A stretch of 64,000 bases of DNA from Micromonospora sp. C31. Its GTDB lineage: Bacteria > Actinomycetota > Actinomycetes > Mycobacteriales > Micromonosporaceae. The notes under the pieces are model-generated. The model worked only from the letters and a program-made list of their open reading frames with translations, searched no databases and was not told where the DNA came from. Position numbers and translations under genes: made by a program. Position 1 is the stretch's first letter. Every line of letters starts with the position of its first letter. Positions 24,938-34,043 of the stretch are shown here, piece by piece. The stretch is from assembly GCF_018070575.1 (NCBI RefSeq), contig NZ_JAGPXN010000002.1, positions 172,078 to 236,077 of the forward strand, in the 5' to 3' direction.

Positions 24938-25954
24938 TCAGGCGGTCTTGCGGGCAGCCTTCTTCGGCGCGGCCTTCTTCGCCGCCGGCTTCTTCTCGCC
25001 CTCGGCGGCCTTCTTCGGGGCGGCCTTCTTGGCGGCGGCCTTCTTCGGCGCCGCCTTCTTCTCGGCGGTCTTCCTGGCCGGGGCCTTCGCGGCCTTCTTC
25101 TCGGCGGCCTTCTTCTGCGCCGAGCGGGCGGCCGAGATCGGGGTCGGCTCCCCCGCGCCGCCGGCCGGCGCCTCACCCCGGGCGGAACGGGCGCGCTCGA
25201 CGGACGCCTTGAGTGCCGCCATCAGGTCCACCGCCGCGGCCGGGGCCTCCTCGGCCTCCTCCGGCTGGACCACCTCGCGGCCCTCCACCTTGGCGTCGAT
25301 GACCTCCTGCAACGCGGCGCGGTAGTCGTCGGTGAAGGCGTCCGCCTCGAAGTCCCCGGCCATCGAGTCGATCAGCGAGCTGGCCATCGCCAGCTCCGGC
25401 GGGCGGACCTTCAGGTCCTCGTCGAGGAAGCCGAAGTCGGGTTTACGGATCTCGTCCGGCCAGAGCATGGTGTTGAGCAGCAGCACTCCCTCGCGGACCC
25501 GCAGTGTCGCGAGCTGTTCCCGCTGGCGCAGCGCCACCTTGACGATCGCCACCCGCTCCGAGTCGGTGAGGGCGTCGCGCAGCAGCAGGTACGGCTTGGT
25601 GGCGGTGCCCTCCGGCTCCAGGAAGTACGCCTTGTTGTAGAGGATCGGGTCGACCTGCTCGGCCGGCACGAACTCCAGCACGTCGATGGCGCGCGAGCTG
25701 GTCAGCGGCAGCTCGGCGAAGTCCTCGTCGGTGAGGATCACCATCTCGCCGCCGCCGATGTCGTAGCCCTTGGCGATGTCGTCGTAGGTCACTTCCTCGC
25801 CGCAGACCTGGCAGGTGCGCTTGTAGCGGATGCGCCCGCCGTCCTCCCGGTGCACCTGGTGGAAGCGGATGTCCTTCTCCTCGGTGGCCGAGTAGAGCTT
25901 GACCCCGATCGAGACGAGCCCGAACGAGACGGCTCCCTTCCAGATGGCCCGCAT
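24938..25954 (-). CDS. ku: Ku-type DNA end-binding protein (NHEJ)
   Basis: A 338-residue bacterial Ku. MRAIWKGAVSFGLVSIGVKLYSATEEKD at the N-terminus is nearly invariant in the family; the bridge region has YKRTCQVCGEEV and GYDIGGGEMVILTDEDF, and the core ends near DDYRAALQEVIDAKVEGREV. It should homodimerise around broken DNA ends and recruit the ligase. After residue 280 the tail is Lys/Ala-rich (KKAAPKKAAAKKAAP-type repeats), a basic extension seen in actinobacterial Ku that adds DNA binding. GAGAGGAGCACGGGG precedes the ATG. It is divergent from the ligase gene by 37 bp. Confidence 0.95.
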   Translation of the reverse strand: MRAIWKGAVSFGLVSIGVKLYSATEEKDIRFHQVHREDGGRIRYKRTCQVCGEEVTYDDIAKGYDIGGGEMVILTDEDFAELPLTSSRAIDVLEFVPAEQVDPILYNKAYFLEPEGTATKPYLLLRDALTDSERVAIVKVALRQREQLATLRVREGVLLLNTMLWPDEIRKPDFGFLDEDLKVRPPELAMASSLIDSMAGDFEADAFTDDYRAALQEVIDAKVEGREVVQPEEAEEAPAAAVDLMAALKASVERARSARGEAPAGGAGEPTPISAARSAQKKAAEKKAAKAPARKTAEKKAAPKKAAAKKAAPKKAAEGEKKPAAKKAAPKKAARKTA

Positions 25955-25991
25955 CCCCGTGCTCCTCTCGCCGGTACAGCCAGGATCGCAA

Positions 25992-26981
25992 ATGATCGAA
26001 GGCCACGCGAGCGCTTCGCTGCGCAAGTACAGTCGGGAGGTGCCCGGCGCGCCGCTCAAGCCGATGCTCGCGATGACCGGGCAGCTCCCGGCGGGTGCCG
26101 GCTGGGCCTACGAGTTCAAGTGGGACGGCGTGCGGGCGCTGGCCGACGTCTCCGGCGGCCGGCAGCACCTGTACGCCCGCAGCGGCGTGGAGATCACCGC
26201 CGCGTACCCCGAGCTGGCCACCCTGCACGAGCAGGTGGGCGACGCGCTGCTCGACGGCGAGGTGGTGCTGCTCGGCGAGACGGGCCAACCCTCGTTCACG
26301 GCCCTGGCGGAGCGGATGCACGTGCGCGACCGGAACAAGGCCGCCCGGCTGGCGGCGGTCGCCCCGGTGACGTACATGATCTTCGACCTGCTCCGGCTCG
26401 ACGGCGAGGACCTGACCGGCTGGTCGTACGCCCGCCGACGGGAGGCCCTGGACGGCCTGGCGCTCGGCGGCGCCCGGTGGGTGGTGTCGCCGCTCTTCGG
26501 CGACGGCCCGGCCACCTACGAGGCGGCCGGCGAGCACGGCCTGGAGGGGGTGATGGCCAAGCGGGTCGACTCGGTCTACCGGCCGGGCGTGCGCTCCCCG
26601 GACTGGATGAAGGTCAAGCTGGAGGTCACCGGCGACTTCGTGGTCGGCGGTTGGCGGCCCGGGGCGCGCAGGATCGGCGGCCTGCTGGTCGGGGTGCCGC
26701 GCCCGGACGGCCGGCTCACCTACCGGGGGCGCGTGGGTGGCGGCATCGGCGCGGCCATCGAGCGGGAGCTGCTGCGCGAGCTGGAGCCACTGCGCGGCGG
26801 CGCGTCGCCGTTCGCCGGGGACGTGCCGCGCGAGGATGCCCGGGGCGCCATCTGGGTGACACCACGGGTCGTGGTGGAGGTGAAGTACGGCCAGCGCACC
26901 CCGGACGGGCGGCTGCGGTTCCCCCGGGTGCTGCGGCTTCGGCCGGACAAACCCGCGGAGGAGGTCGACGATGCCGGCTGA
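25992..26981 (+). CDS. NHEJ ATP-dependent DNA ligase (LigD ligase domain as a separate protein)
   Basis: A 329-residue ligase equal to the stand-alone ligase domain of LigD. The nucleotidyl-lysine motif FKWDGVRAL (Lys43) is intact, followed by LDGEVVLLGE (motif III), YMIFDLLRLDGEDLTG, GLEGVMAKRVDSVYRPG (motif IV) and WMKVKLEVTGDFVVGGW (motif V); the OB fold ends the protein. It seals double-strand breaks bound by Ku. The ATG at 25992 has AGGA 6 nt upstream; a GTG at 26040 is the alternative. Its end overlaps the next gene by 11 bp. Confidence 0.9.
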   Translation: MIEGHASASLRKYSREVPGAPLKPMLAMTGQLPAGAGWAYEFKWDGVRALADVSGGRQHLYARSGVEITAAYPELATLHEQVGDALLDGEVVLLGETGQPSFTALAERMHVRDRNKAARLAAVAPVTYMIFDLLRLDGEDLTGWSYARRREALDGLALGGARWVVSPLFGDGPATYEAAGEHGLEGVMAKRVDSVYRPGVRSPDWMKVKLEVTGDFVVGGWRPGARRIGGLLVGVPRPDGRLTYRGRVGGGIGAAIERELLRELEPLRGGASPFAGDVPREDARGAIWVTPRVVVEVKYGQRTPDGRLRFPRVLRLRPDKPAEEVDDAG

Positions 26982-27885
26982 GCGGTTCCGGGTGGACGTG
27001 GAGGGACGGGCGCTGGAGCTGTCCAACCTGGACAAGGTGCTCTACCCCGACGCCGGGTTCACCAAGGGCGAGGTGATCGACTACTACACCCGCATCGCCC
27101 CCGTGCTCCTGCCGCACCTGGCCGACCGGGCGCTGACCCGGATCCGCTTCCCCAACGGGGTCACGGGCGGCTCGTTCTTCGAGAAGAACGCCCCGGCCGC
27201 CACCCCCGGCTGGGTACGCACCGAGACGCTGCCCGCACCCGGGTCCAGCAAGGGGCGCGAGACCATCGACTACGTGGTCGCCGACGACCTGCCCACCCTG
27301 GTCTGGCTGGCCAACCTCGCCGCGCTGGAGCTGCACACGCCACAGTGGAAGATCGGCGAGCAGCCCGACACGATGGTCGTCGACCTCGATCCCGGGCCGC
27401 CGGCGGCGCTGCGCCAGTGCAGCCAGGTGGCGCTGCTGATGCGCGACCGGCTCGCCGACGACGGCATCTCCTCGTTTCCCAAGACGTCGGGGAAGAAGGG
27501 CATGCAGCTCTGCTGCCCGATCGCCGGCACCCAGGACGCCGAGGACGTGTCGGCCTACGCCAAGCGGATCGCGCAGGAGCTCGAGCGGGCGCACCCGAAG
27601 CTGGTCGTGTCGAAGATGGCGAAGAACCTGCGGCCGGGCAAGGTCTTCATCGACTGGAGCCAGAACAACGCGGCCAAGACGACCGTGTCGCCGTACTCGC
27701 TGCGGGCGCAGTCCGTGCCGTCCGTCTCCACTCCGCTGACCTGGGACGAGGTCGAGGCGGGTGCGGCGGGGAAACGGCCGGCGACCAGGCCGTACACGGC
27801 GGGGGAGGTGCTCAGGCGGGTGGCGGAGCAGGGTGACCTGCTGGCCCCGCTGCTCGACGGCGGCCCCGAACTGCCCGCCCAGTGA
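26971..27885 (+). CDS. NHEJ primase-polymerase (LigD polymerase domain as a separate protein)
   Basis: A 304-residue archaeo-eukaryotic-primase-type polymerase. Recognisable blocks are LSNLDKVLYPDAGFTKGEVIDYY, RFPNGVTGGSFFEKNAP, MVVDLDPGPPA with the two catalytic aspartates, SGKKGMQLCCPI and VFIDWSQNNAAKTTVSPYSLR. It fills gaps and adds ribonucleotides at broken ends during end joining. The overlap with the ligase gene (ATGCCGGCTGA) indicates translational coupling. In mycobacteria these domains and a nuclease are fused; here the polymerase and ligase are separate and no nuclease domain is present. Confidence 0.92.
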   Translation: MPAERFRVDVEGRALELSNLDKVLYPDAGFTKGEVIDYYTRIAPVLLPHLADRALTRIRFPNGVTGGSFFEKNAPAATPGWVRTETLPAPGSSKGRETIDYVVADDLPTLVWLANLAALELHTPQWKIGEQPDTMVVDLDPGPPAALRQCSQVALLMRDRLADDGISSFPKTSGKKGMQLCCPIAGTQDAEDVSAYAKRIAQELERAHPKLVVSKMAKNLRPGKVFIDWSQNNAAKTTVSPYSLRAQSVPSVSTPLTWDEVEAGAAGKRPATRPYTAGEVLRRVAEQGDLLAPLLDGGPELPAQ

Positions 27886-27890
27886 CGGGG

Positions 27891-27917
27891 CCCGGCCGGC
27901 GGGAACGGCCGGCCGGG
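27891..27917. terminator. Bidirectional hairpin, NHEJ operon / secreted protein
   Basis: CCCGGCCGGC (27891-27900) pairs with GCCGGCCGGG (27908-27917), loop 7 nt, between two convergent stop codons. Confidence 0.7.
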
Positions 27918-27925
27918 CAGCCGGG

Positions 27926-29086
27926 TCAGGCGGCCGGCCAGGTGGTGTACGAGATCCGCGCGTTCAGGTTGGCCGGCACGCCCAGCCAGGTGTAGCAGTT
28001 GACCGAGACCACGGTGTCGGCCCCGGACGGAGACCAGCCGGCCAGTACGCAGTAGCCGCGCGGCGGACGCCCCAGACTGGTCACGAAGGAGTTCACGAAG
28101 GCGGTGCCGTAGCTGGTCCCGGTGCCGGCGAAGCGCGCCTGGTAGCGGCCGGTGCCGAGCACGGTGCCCGTCGCGCCGCCGAAGCCGGGGATCGTCGAGT
28201 TGTAGCTCTCGCCGCCGATCCAGCTGCCGCTGACGTTCTCGCCGTAGTACACGCCGCTGGCGAAGCGCGGCCCGAACGCCCGGCCCAGCAGGTCCACCCG
28301 GGAGCCGTAGGTGACCACGAAGCGGGCGTCGACCGGGTAGCCGGCGGCGTTCGCGCAGTGCACCACCCACCCGTCCGGCGGATCGAGCTGGCAGTGCACG
28401 GCAGCGCTGCCCAGCGCGGTCACGTGCGCCATCGGGAAGGTCGCCCCGCCCTCGCTGGGCGGGTTCGGGCCCATCAGGAAGCGGTACCGGCCCTTGGCGA
28501 GGCGCTCGTAGGAGACCGTCCCGCCGGTCGAGTCGTAGCGGTAGGCGGCGGGCAGGGTGCGTACGCCGGTCGGCTGCGCCTGATCGGTGACGAACCATGC
28601 CAGCCGGCCCTGGCCGACCTGCCGGACGTTGGTGAAGGTCGCCACGAAACGGCTGTCCACGGGGGTGCCGGTCGCGGCGAAGCAGCGAACCTGGATGAGC
28701 AGGTCGGGGGCGCCGATCGGGCTGCGGTACCAGCTCGCCACCGTGCAGAGGACCGGCCCGCCCCCGTACGCCACCGCGTGCGCCACCCCGCCGCTGGTCG
28801 CCGCCCCCTCCAGCACCACCGTGTACGCCCCGGCGCCGGTCCGTCGCACGACGACGTCGCCGTCGCCGGAGTGGGCGCTGTAGCCGCCGGTGATGCGGTA
28901 TTCGGTCGTGGTCGGGGAGTGCGCCCACACCGTGGCGGTCACCGTGGGGTTGGGGTCCGGCAGCGGGTCAGCCGAGGCGGGCGCCGGCCGGGCCAGCGTC
29001 GCCCCGGCGAGCAGCACGGCCAGCGCCACGGCGCTTCGCAGCGTCCCGCCTCGCCGGGCCCGGGACATACGTTCGTCTGTCTGCAT
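27926..29086 (-). CDS. Secreted protein with three Cys-containing repeats, function unknown
   Basis: A 386-residue exported protein. The signal sequence has RARR followed by the hydrophobic SAVALAVLLAGATLA and a cleavage region near ASADP. The mature part contains three similar units of about 115 residues, each with two Cys about 13-18 residues apart and the strand pattern (T/Y)PVD(S/A)RFV(A/V)T(F/Y), in the third copy VPANLNARISYT. Each unit probably folds as a beta-sandwich with one disulfide. The family is not recognised. AGGAAGG before the ATG at 29086 fixes the start. The gene stands alone. Confidence 0.8.
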   Translation of the reverse strand: MQTDERMSRARRGGTLRSAVALAVLLAGATLARPAPASADPLPDPNPTVTATVWAHSPTTTEYRITGGYSAHSGDGDVVVRRTGAGAYTVVLEGAATSGGVAHAVAYGGGPVLCTVASWYRSPIGAPDLLIQVRCFAATGTPVDSRFVATFTNVRQVGQGRLAWFVTDQAQPTGVRTLPAAYRYDSTGGTVSYERLAKGRYRFLMGPNPPSEGGATFPMAHVTALGSAAVHCQLDPPDGWVVHCANAAGYPVDARFVVTYGSRVDLLGRAFGPRFASGVYYGENVSGSWIGGESYNSTIPGFGGATGTVLGTGRYQARFAGTGTSYGTAFVNSFVTSLGRPPRGYCVLAGWSPSGADTVVSVNCYTWLGVPANLNARISYTTWPAA

Positions 29087-29227
29087 GTCGCAGCCTTCCT
29101 GAGCCTCGGCGGACCGTCCGCGCCACGAGTGTGGCAACGCCGGTCAATGTCCGGGACCGGCGCGTCGATGCCGTTCCGGCCCGTCGCCCGTTGAGTAGGG
29201 TGGCGGCAGCCTGCCGAGGAGTGCGAC

Positions 29228-29992
29228 TTGAACGTGACCGATGCCCTCGTCCGGGAACCGCTGGCCGGTGGCCGGGCGGCGGAGGTGGACCGACCGCTGC
29301 TCACCTACCTCGACGACGCGACCGGTGAGCGGGTCGACCTGACCGCGACGCAGTTGGGCGGCTGGGCGGCGCGGGCCGCCGGGCTGCTGCGCGAGGGCTG
29401 CGGGCTGGGCGTCGGCGACCGGGCGGCGGTGCTGCTGCCGGCGCACTGGCAGAGCGCCGCCGTGCTGCTGGGCGCCTGGTCGGCCGGGGTGGCGGTGTCG
29501 TTCCGGCCCCGGGCGACCGCCGGCCTGCCGCCGGTCGAGCCGGGCTCCGACGAGCCGTACGACGCCGTCTTCGTCAGCGCCGAGCGGCTCGACGACTGGC
29601 TGGAGGACGTGCCCGAGGCGCGGCACCGCTTCGTCCTCTCCCTCGGCGTCACCCCGCGCGCCCCGGCCCCCGAGGGATACCGGGACTGGTTGGCCGAGGT
29701 GGGCCGGCACACTGACGCGCTGCCCGCGTCCGCCCCGTTGACCAGCGCCCACGCGGCCAGCCCCGACGGCACCAGCTACCGACAGTGGGGCAGCGTGGCG
29801 CTGGCCGTGGCGGAGCGGCTCGACCTGCGGGCCGGTGACCGGCTGCTGGTCGACGTGGCCGAGCACGAGCAGCCGGTGTACTGGCTGCTGGCGCCGCTGG
29901 CCGTCGGCGCGTCGGTGGTGCTCTGCGCCAACGCCGACCCGGCCCGGCTCGACGCCCGGCTCGCCGCCGAGCAGATCACCCGGGTGCTGTAG
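29228..29992 (+). CDS. TIGR03089-family protein (N-terminal adenylate-forming-like)
   Basis: A 254-residue protein of the actinobacterial TIGR03089 family. It resembles the N-terminal part of acyl-CoA or amino-acid activating enzymes (DLTATQLGGWAARAAGLLREGCGLGVGDRAAVLLPAHWQSA), but has no SGTTGxPKG P-loop or C-terminal catalytic domain, so it cannot be a complete ligase. DGTSYRQWGSVALAVAERL occupies the position where such a P-loop would fall. GAGGAG about 7 nt before the TTG at 29228 supports that start. The role is unknown. Its neighbours give no clue. Confidence 0.82.
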   Translation: MNVTDALVREPLAGGRAAEVDRPLLTYLDDATGERVDLTATQLGGWAARAAGLLREGCGLGVGDRAAVLLPAHWQSAAVLLGAWSAGVAVSFRPRATAGLPPVEPGSDEPYDAVFVSAERLDDWLEDVPEARHRFVLSLGVTPRAPAPEGYRDWLAEVGRHTDALPASAPLTSAHAASPDGTSYRQWGSVALAVAERLDLRAGDRLLVDVAEHEQPVYWLLAPLAVGASVVLCANADPARLDARLAAEQITRVL

Positions 29993-30209
29993 CTGGGCGG
30001 GACGAGGCCCGCACGGCCCGCGGAACGCCTCGGGTGCCTCTAGGTAGCGCTCCCCGGGCCCCTGCCGTTACAGGGAAGATCGGCCCTTTTCGCAGGTCTG
30101 TTGCCGGTGCCAACGACGTGGTCTCATACCGGAAGACGACGTCATCGACCAGGTCATGACAACCCCGCGTCCCCTCGGCACCGCCTCCATCCTTCCGAAA
30201 GGTGCACCG
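29993..30209. other. Upstream region of the metalloprotease gene
   Basis: 217 bp. A GTTACAGGGAAGATCGGCCCTTTT stretch near 30067-30090 could be a weak terminator of the preceding gene. The promoter of the metalloprotease must lie here but was not resolved. Confidence 0.35.
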
Positions 30210-31169
30210 ATGCACAGGAGACCCATCTTCCGACTCGCGGTCCTCACCGCCACCGCCGCGACGTTCCTGGCGTCCGGTGGCGCCTACGGCGCGGTGGCGG
30301 CGGCCCCCCTGCCCGTCTCACCGGGTGTCGCCGAGTGCGAGCCGGACGCCCACGGGCACGGCGCGGGCCGGCTCGCCGAGGGCGCCACCGCCCAGGAGCC
30401 GGAGCTGTACGACAAGAACGAGGCGAACGCCTACGGCGTCATCAAGGACGCCCCGCGCCTGGCCAACGGCAGCGTCACCGTGCCGACGGTCTTCCACATG
30501 ATCTCCGACCACCCGCTCACCGCGGCGGAGACGACCAGGTGGAACACTCTGATCGCGGCGCAGATGAAGGTGCTCAACGACGCGTACGCGGGCCGCACCG
30601 CCGCGAACGCCTCCGACACGCCGTTCCGGTTCGACCTGGTCGACACGACGTGGACGGTGAACAGCGCCTGGTACACGGTCGTGCCGGGCAAGAACGAGCG
30701 CGACATGAAGAAGGCGCTGTACACCGGCAACTCCGAAACCCTCAACGTGTACGCGGCCAACATCGGCGGCGGCCTGCTCGGCTGGGCGTACTTCCCGAAG
30801 GGCTACAACAACGGCCGCGACTACATCGACGGCGTGGTGCTGCTCGACGAGTCGATGCCGGGCGGGACGGCGGGCAAGTACGCGCTCGGTGACACGCTGA
30901 CGCACGAGGTCGGGCACTGGCTGATGCTGGAGCACACCTTCGCGCACGGCTGCTCCGCCGCCGGCGACTTCGTCGCGGACACCCCGCGCGAGGCGGTGCC
31001 GCAGTTCGACTGCCCGGTGGGCGCGGACACCTGCACCGCCCCCGGGCTCGACCCGATCCACAACTTCATGGACTACACGCAGGACTCCTGCATGAACATG
31101 TTCACGCCCGGACAGGCGGACCGGATGAGCGACGCCTGGGTCGCGTTCCGGGCCGGCGGCACCGGCTGA
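30210..31169 (+). CDS. Secreted zinc metalloprotease (M43/pappalysin-like)
   Basis: A 319-residue exported protease. A signal peptide covers about residues 1-32 (RRPIFRLAVLTATAATFLASGGAYG). The catalytic zinc motif HEVGHWLMLEH lies near residues 232-242 and fits HExxHxxxxxH, the metzincin form. The conserved downstream Met-turn region is NFMDYTQDSCMNMFTPGQ, where NFMDY is characteristic of the M43 cytophagalysin/pappalysin family. Cysteines flanking the active site (GCSAAGD, FDCPVGADTC) suggest disulfides. GAAAGGTGCACCG precedes the ATG. It should degrade proteins outside the cell. Confidence 0.93.
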   Translation: MHRRPIFRLAVLTATAATFLASGGAYGAVAAAPLPVSPGVAECEPDAHGHGAGRLAEGATAQEPELYDKNEANAYGVIKDAPRLANGSVTVPTVFHMISDHPLTAAETTRWNTLIAAQMKVLNDAYAGRTAANASDTPFRFDLVDTTWTVNSAWYTVVPGKNERDMKKALYTGNSETLNVYAANIGGGLLGWAYFPKGYNNGRDYIDGVVLLDESMPGGTAGKYALGDTLTHEVGHWLMLEHTFAHGCSAAGDFVADTPREAVPQFDCPVGADTCTAPGLDPIHNFMDYTQDSCMNMFTPGQADRMSDAWVAFRAGGTG

Positions 31170-31181
31170 CGCAGTACGGCA

Positions 31182-31212
31182 GGTGGCGGCCGGTCGCGGA
31201 CCGGCCGCCACC
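31182..31212 (+). terminator. 14-bp stem terminator after the metalloprotease gene
   Basis: GGTGGCGGCCGGTC (31182-31195) pairs perfectly with 31199-31212; loop GCG. It starts 13 nt after the stop codon. Confidence 0.85.
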
Positions 31213-31452
31213 GTCGGCCCCGGACCGGCCGGTCCCGGCCGGGCGGATCTCGACCCGGCCGAACGCGGCGGCGAACATGCCCGGCTGGTAGGAACCGCCC
31301 CGCTGGCCGGGCGGTCCCACGGCCTGCCGGCCCGGCCTCGGCCCCGGGCCGAGTTGCGCAGGCACGTGGAAGGCCTGAGGTTGGAGCGGTTGGCCTGAGC
31401 GAGTGCGGCGACCTGGGGTCGGGCGGGCGCGAGTTGTGGTGGGGGTGGAGCG

Positions 31453-32469
31453 GTGAGTGTGTTGTCGGTGCTGGTCGGCGTCCTGGTGGTGGGAATCGTC
31501 CTCGTGGACGCGGCGCTGACGACCCTGTCGCTGGCGGGTGGGGCGGGACCGGTCACCCGGCGCGTGTCGCAGGGGGTGTGGTGGCTGACCCGCCGGCTTG
31601 CCGGTCGTGGCCCTCAACGGCACCGACTGCTGCGCTGGGCCGGCACGAGCGTGCTGGTGGGCACCTTCGCGGCCTGGGTGACCGGGCTGTGGCTCGGCTG
31701 GTTCCTGGTCTTCAGTGCCACCCCCGACGGGGTGCTCGACCAGTTCGGCCGTCCCGCCGACGGCTGGTCCAGGTTCTACTTCACCGGGTTCTCGATCTTC
31801 ACTCTCGGTGTCGGTGACTACACGCCGGGGACCACGGGCGCCCAACTCGCGACGACCGGCGCCGTGCTGACCGGTCTGTTCCTCATCACTCTGGGCATCA
31901 CGTACCTCATGCAGGTGGTGTCCGCCGTGGTCGACAAGCGCACGATCGCCGGTCACATCGCCGCCCTGGGCGCCGACCCGGTCGACATCGTGCGTCGTGG
32001 CTGGGCCGACGGGGAGTTCTCCCCCATGTTCACCCAACACCTCACCAGCCTGACCCCGGAACTCGTCCGGCTGGGTGAACGGCATCTGGCGTTCCCCGTA
32101 CTGCACTTCTTCCATGCCGACAGCTGCGGGAAGTCCGCTTCGGCGGCGGTGACCGTGCTCGACGGGGCGCTGCTGCTGTTGCGCGGCGGTGTCGATCCCC
32201 GCCACCGGCCGGACGTCGGCGCGGTGGAGCCGCTGAACCGGGCACTGCACCAACTCGTACGCACGCTCGACGGCCCCTTCATCATGGCTGCCGACGACCC
32301 GGTGGCGGCGCCAGGGCTGAAGGAGTTGACCCGGGCCGGCATCCCGGTCACCGACGAGCAGGCGTACGCGCAGGCGGTCGAGGGTTGCCGGACGCACCGC
32401 TGCCGGTTGCAGGGCTGGTGCGTGTCGGACGGCTGGGACGAGGCCGACCTGCGGCTCACGCTCGACTGA
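31453..32469 (+). CDS. Potassium-channel-like membrane protein
   Basis: A 338-residue protein. Helices are visible at about residues 3-28 and 60-85, then a pore helix and filter FTGFSIFTLGVGDYTPG (near residues 110-126), followed by a helix GAVLTGLFLITLGITYLMQVV. TLGVGD corresponds to the T-x-G-Y/V-G-D selectivity filter of potassium channels, with Val in place of Tyr. The C-terminal 190 residues are soluble and Cys/His-containing (HRCRLQGWCVSDGW at the end) and may gate the pore, but resemble no domain I recognise. GTG start after GGGGGTGGAGCG. Confidence 0.78.
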   Translation: MSVLSVLVGVLVVGIVLVDAALTTLSLAGGAGPVTRRVSQGVWWLTRRLAGRGPQRHRLLRWAGTSVLVGTFAAWVTGLWLGWFLVFSATPDGVLDQFGRPADGWSRFYFTGFSIFTLGVGDYTPGTTGAQLATTGAVLTGLFLITLGITYLMQVVSAVVDKRTIAGHIAALGADPVDIVRRGWADGEFSPMFTQHLTSLTPELVRLGERHLAFPVLHFFHADSCGKSASAAVTVLDGALLLLRGGVDPRHRPDVGAVEPLNRALHQLVRTLDGPFIMAADDPVAAPGLKELTRAGIPVTDEQAYAQAVEGCRTHRCRLQGWCVSDGWDEADLRLTLD

Positions 32470-32813
32470 CGGCACCGGGCGCCGGGTGGCCAGCGGTGCC
32501 CTGGTGCCATCCGGTGCGGCAGGTGTGGGAGAGGGCTCGGCGGGTATGCCGCACGGCCGGCAGGGGGAGCGTGCCCACCGGAGCCCTCGGGTCGCCCGAG
32601 ACGTCACGACGGGCGAGCGCCCCCGGTGGCCGACTCGTCGTTGTCGACCTTGACCTGAGGGGGCGTCGTGGGCCAGCGGCTCCCTGCCGACCCGGTCCGG
32701 GACGTCGGCCCGGTCCCGAGCCCGCCAGGTCAGCCGCCCGGCTCGACGGTGCGGTGCAGGATCGATTCGGCGTGGTGGACGACGACCAGACCGCGGGCAG
32801 ATCGCCGGGCACG
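32470..32813. other. Intergenic region before the LtrA-like gene
   Basis: 344 bp without a supported gene. The frame of the LtrA-like gene stays open upstream through most of it, but the encoded sequence is low-complexity Arg/Pro/Gly and lacks a start with a ribosome binding site. Confidence 0.45.
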
Positions 32814-34043
32814 ATGAGGAGCGTGCAACGCGGGAACGGCGGCCCGGAGACCGGCGGCCTGCTGCGTGGTCCGGAGCAGTCCCGGCAGGCCAACTTCCTG
32901 GAGTTGTTCTTCGACCTGGTGCTGGTCTTCGCCCTGAAAGGTGTCGTCGACCGGGTGACACCCGACCTGCTCAGCGACGACCTCGTGATCCGCTGGGCGT
33001 CGCTGCTCTACGCCCTCGTGCTGGCGTTGCCACTGCTGTGGCTGTGGACCACGACCGCGCACATCACCAGCCGCTTCGATCCGCGCCACCAGGGGATCCA
33101 GGTGATGGTGCTGGTCAGCGCCTTCGGTCTGCTGCTCATGACGACGTCGCTGCAGGACGCGTTCATCGGCCGAGGTCTGGTCTTCGCCGTGCCCTACGTC
33201 CTCCTCCAGGTCGGTCGACCGCTGATCCTGGCGGCGCTGGTGCGCGGACGCGTCCCGCTCCAGGTTCTCTACCTTCGGATGGCGGCGTGGTCCGGCGTCT
33301 CGGGCGTGCTGTGGGTGGGCGGGGGAATCGCGCAGGACGAGGGCCGGGTCCTGCTGTGGTCGTTGGCCATCACCCTCGACTTCCTCGGCGCCCGGGTCGG
33401 ATGGCTCGTTCCCCGCATCAGACACCGGTCGATCAGTGCCTGGGCCATGCACGGCGGCCACCACCTGGCCGAGCGCTACCAGCAGCTTCTGTTGATCGCG
33501 CTGGGGGAGAGCGTGCTGTCGGTGGGAAGCACCTACACGGTTCGGCCCGCGGGCGCCGCCAACACGTTGGGACTCGTGGTGGCCTTCATCACCACCATCC
33601 TGCTCTGGCGCATCTACTTCTACCGCTCCGGGCAGGTCCTCGCCGAGGCGGTCACCATGGCGAGGAACCGGGAGGGCCTCGGCCGGCGGACCGGTGCCGC
33701 CCACATGGTCATGGTGATCGGGATCCTCACGGTCGCCATCGGCCACGAGGTCGTACAGGAACGGGCCGGTTCCACCCAGCTCCCTGTCTGGCTGATGACG
33801 ATCCTCGGCGGGCCGGCGCTCTTCCTCCTGGGTCGGATCCGACTGGAACGTATCGTGTTCGATCGCGTCTCCACCCCCAGGATCGTCGGCGTGGTGCTGC
33901 TGCTGGCGCTCTCGCCGCCACTGGTGTTCACCACACCGCTGGCCGCCGCGGCCACCGCCTCCCTCGTCCTGCTGGGCATCGCGATCGCCGACGCGCGCCG
34001 GGCGGCCAAGGCCCCTGAGGAGGCGCCGACCCCGCCGGGATGA
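32814..34043 (+). CDS. Low-temperature-requirement A (LtrA) family membrane protein
   Basis: A 409-residue multi-helix membrane protein of the LtrA family. The signature ANFLELFFDLVLVFALKGVV sits close to the N-terminus; SAWAMHGGHHLAERYQQLLLIALGESVL is the second conserved block. Around 11 hydrophobic helices fill the remainder. The family was named from a Listeria cold-growth mutant; the transported or sensed ligand is unknown. An ATG at 32814 is chosen; a GTG at 32823 with AGGAG too close is an alternative. Confidence 0.87.
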   Translation: MRSVQRGNGGPETGGLLRGPEQSRQANFLELFFDLVLVFALKGVVDRVTPDLLSDDLVIRWASLLYALVLALPLLWLWTTTAHITSRFDPRHQGIQVMVLVSAFGLLLMTTSLQDAFIGRGLVFAVPYVLLQVGRPLILAALVRGRVPLQVLYLRMAAWSGVSGVLWVGGGIAQDEGRVLLWSLAITLDFLGARVGWLVPRIRHRSISAWAMHGGHHLAERYQQLLLIALGESVLSVGSTYTVRPAGAANTLGLVVAFITTILLWRIYFYRSGQVLAEAVTMARNREGLGRRTGAAHMVMVIGILTVAIGHEVVQERAGSTQLPVWLMTILGGPALFLLGRIRLERIVFDRVSTPRIVGVVLLLALSPPLVFTTPLAAAATASLVLLGIAIADARRAAKAPEEAPTPPG

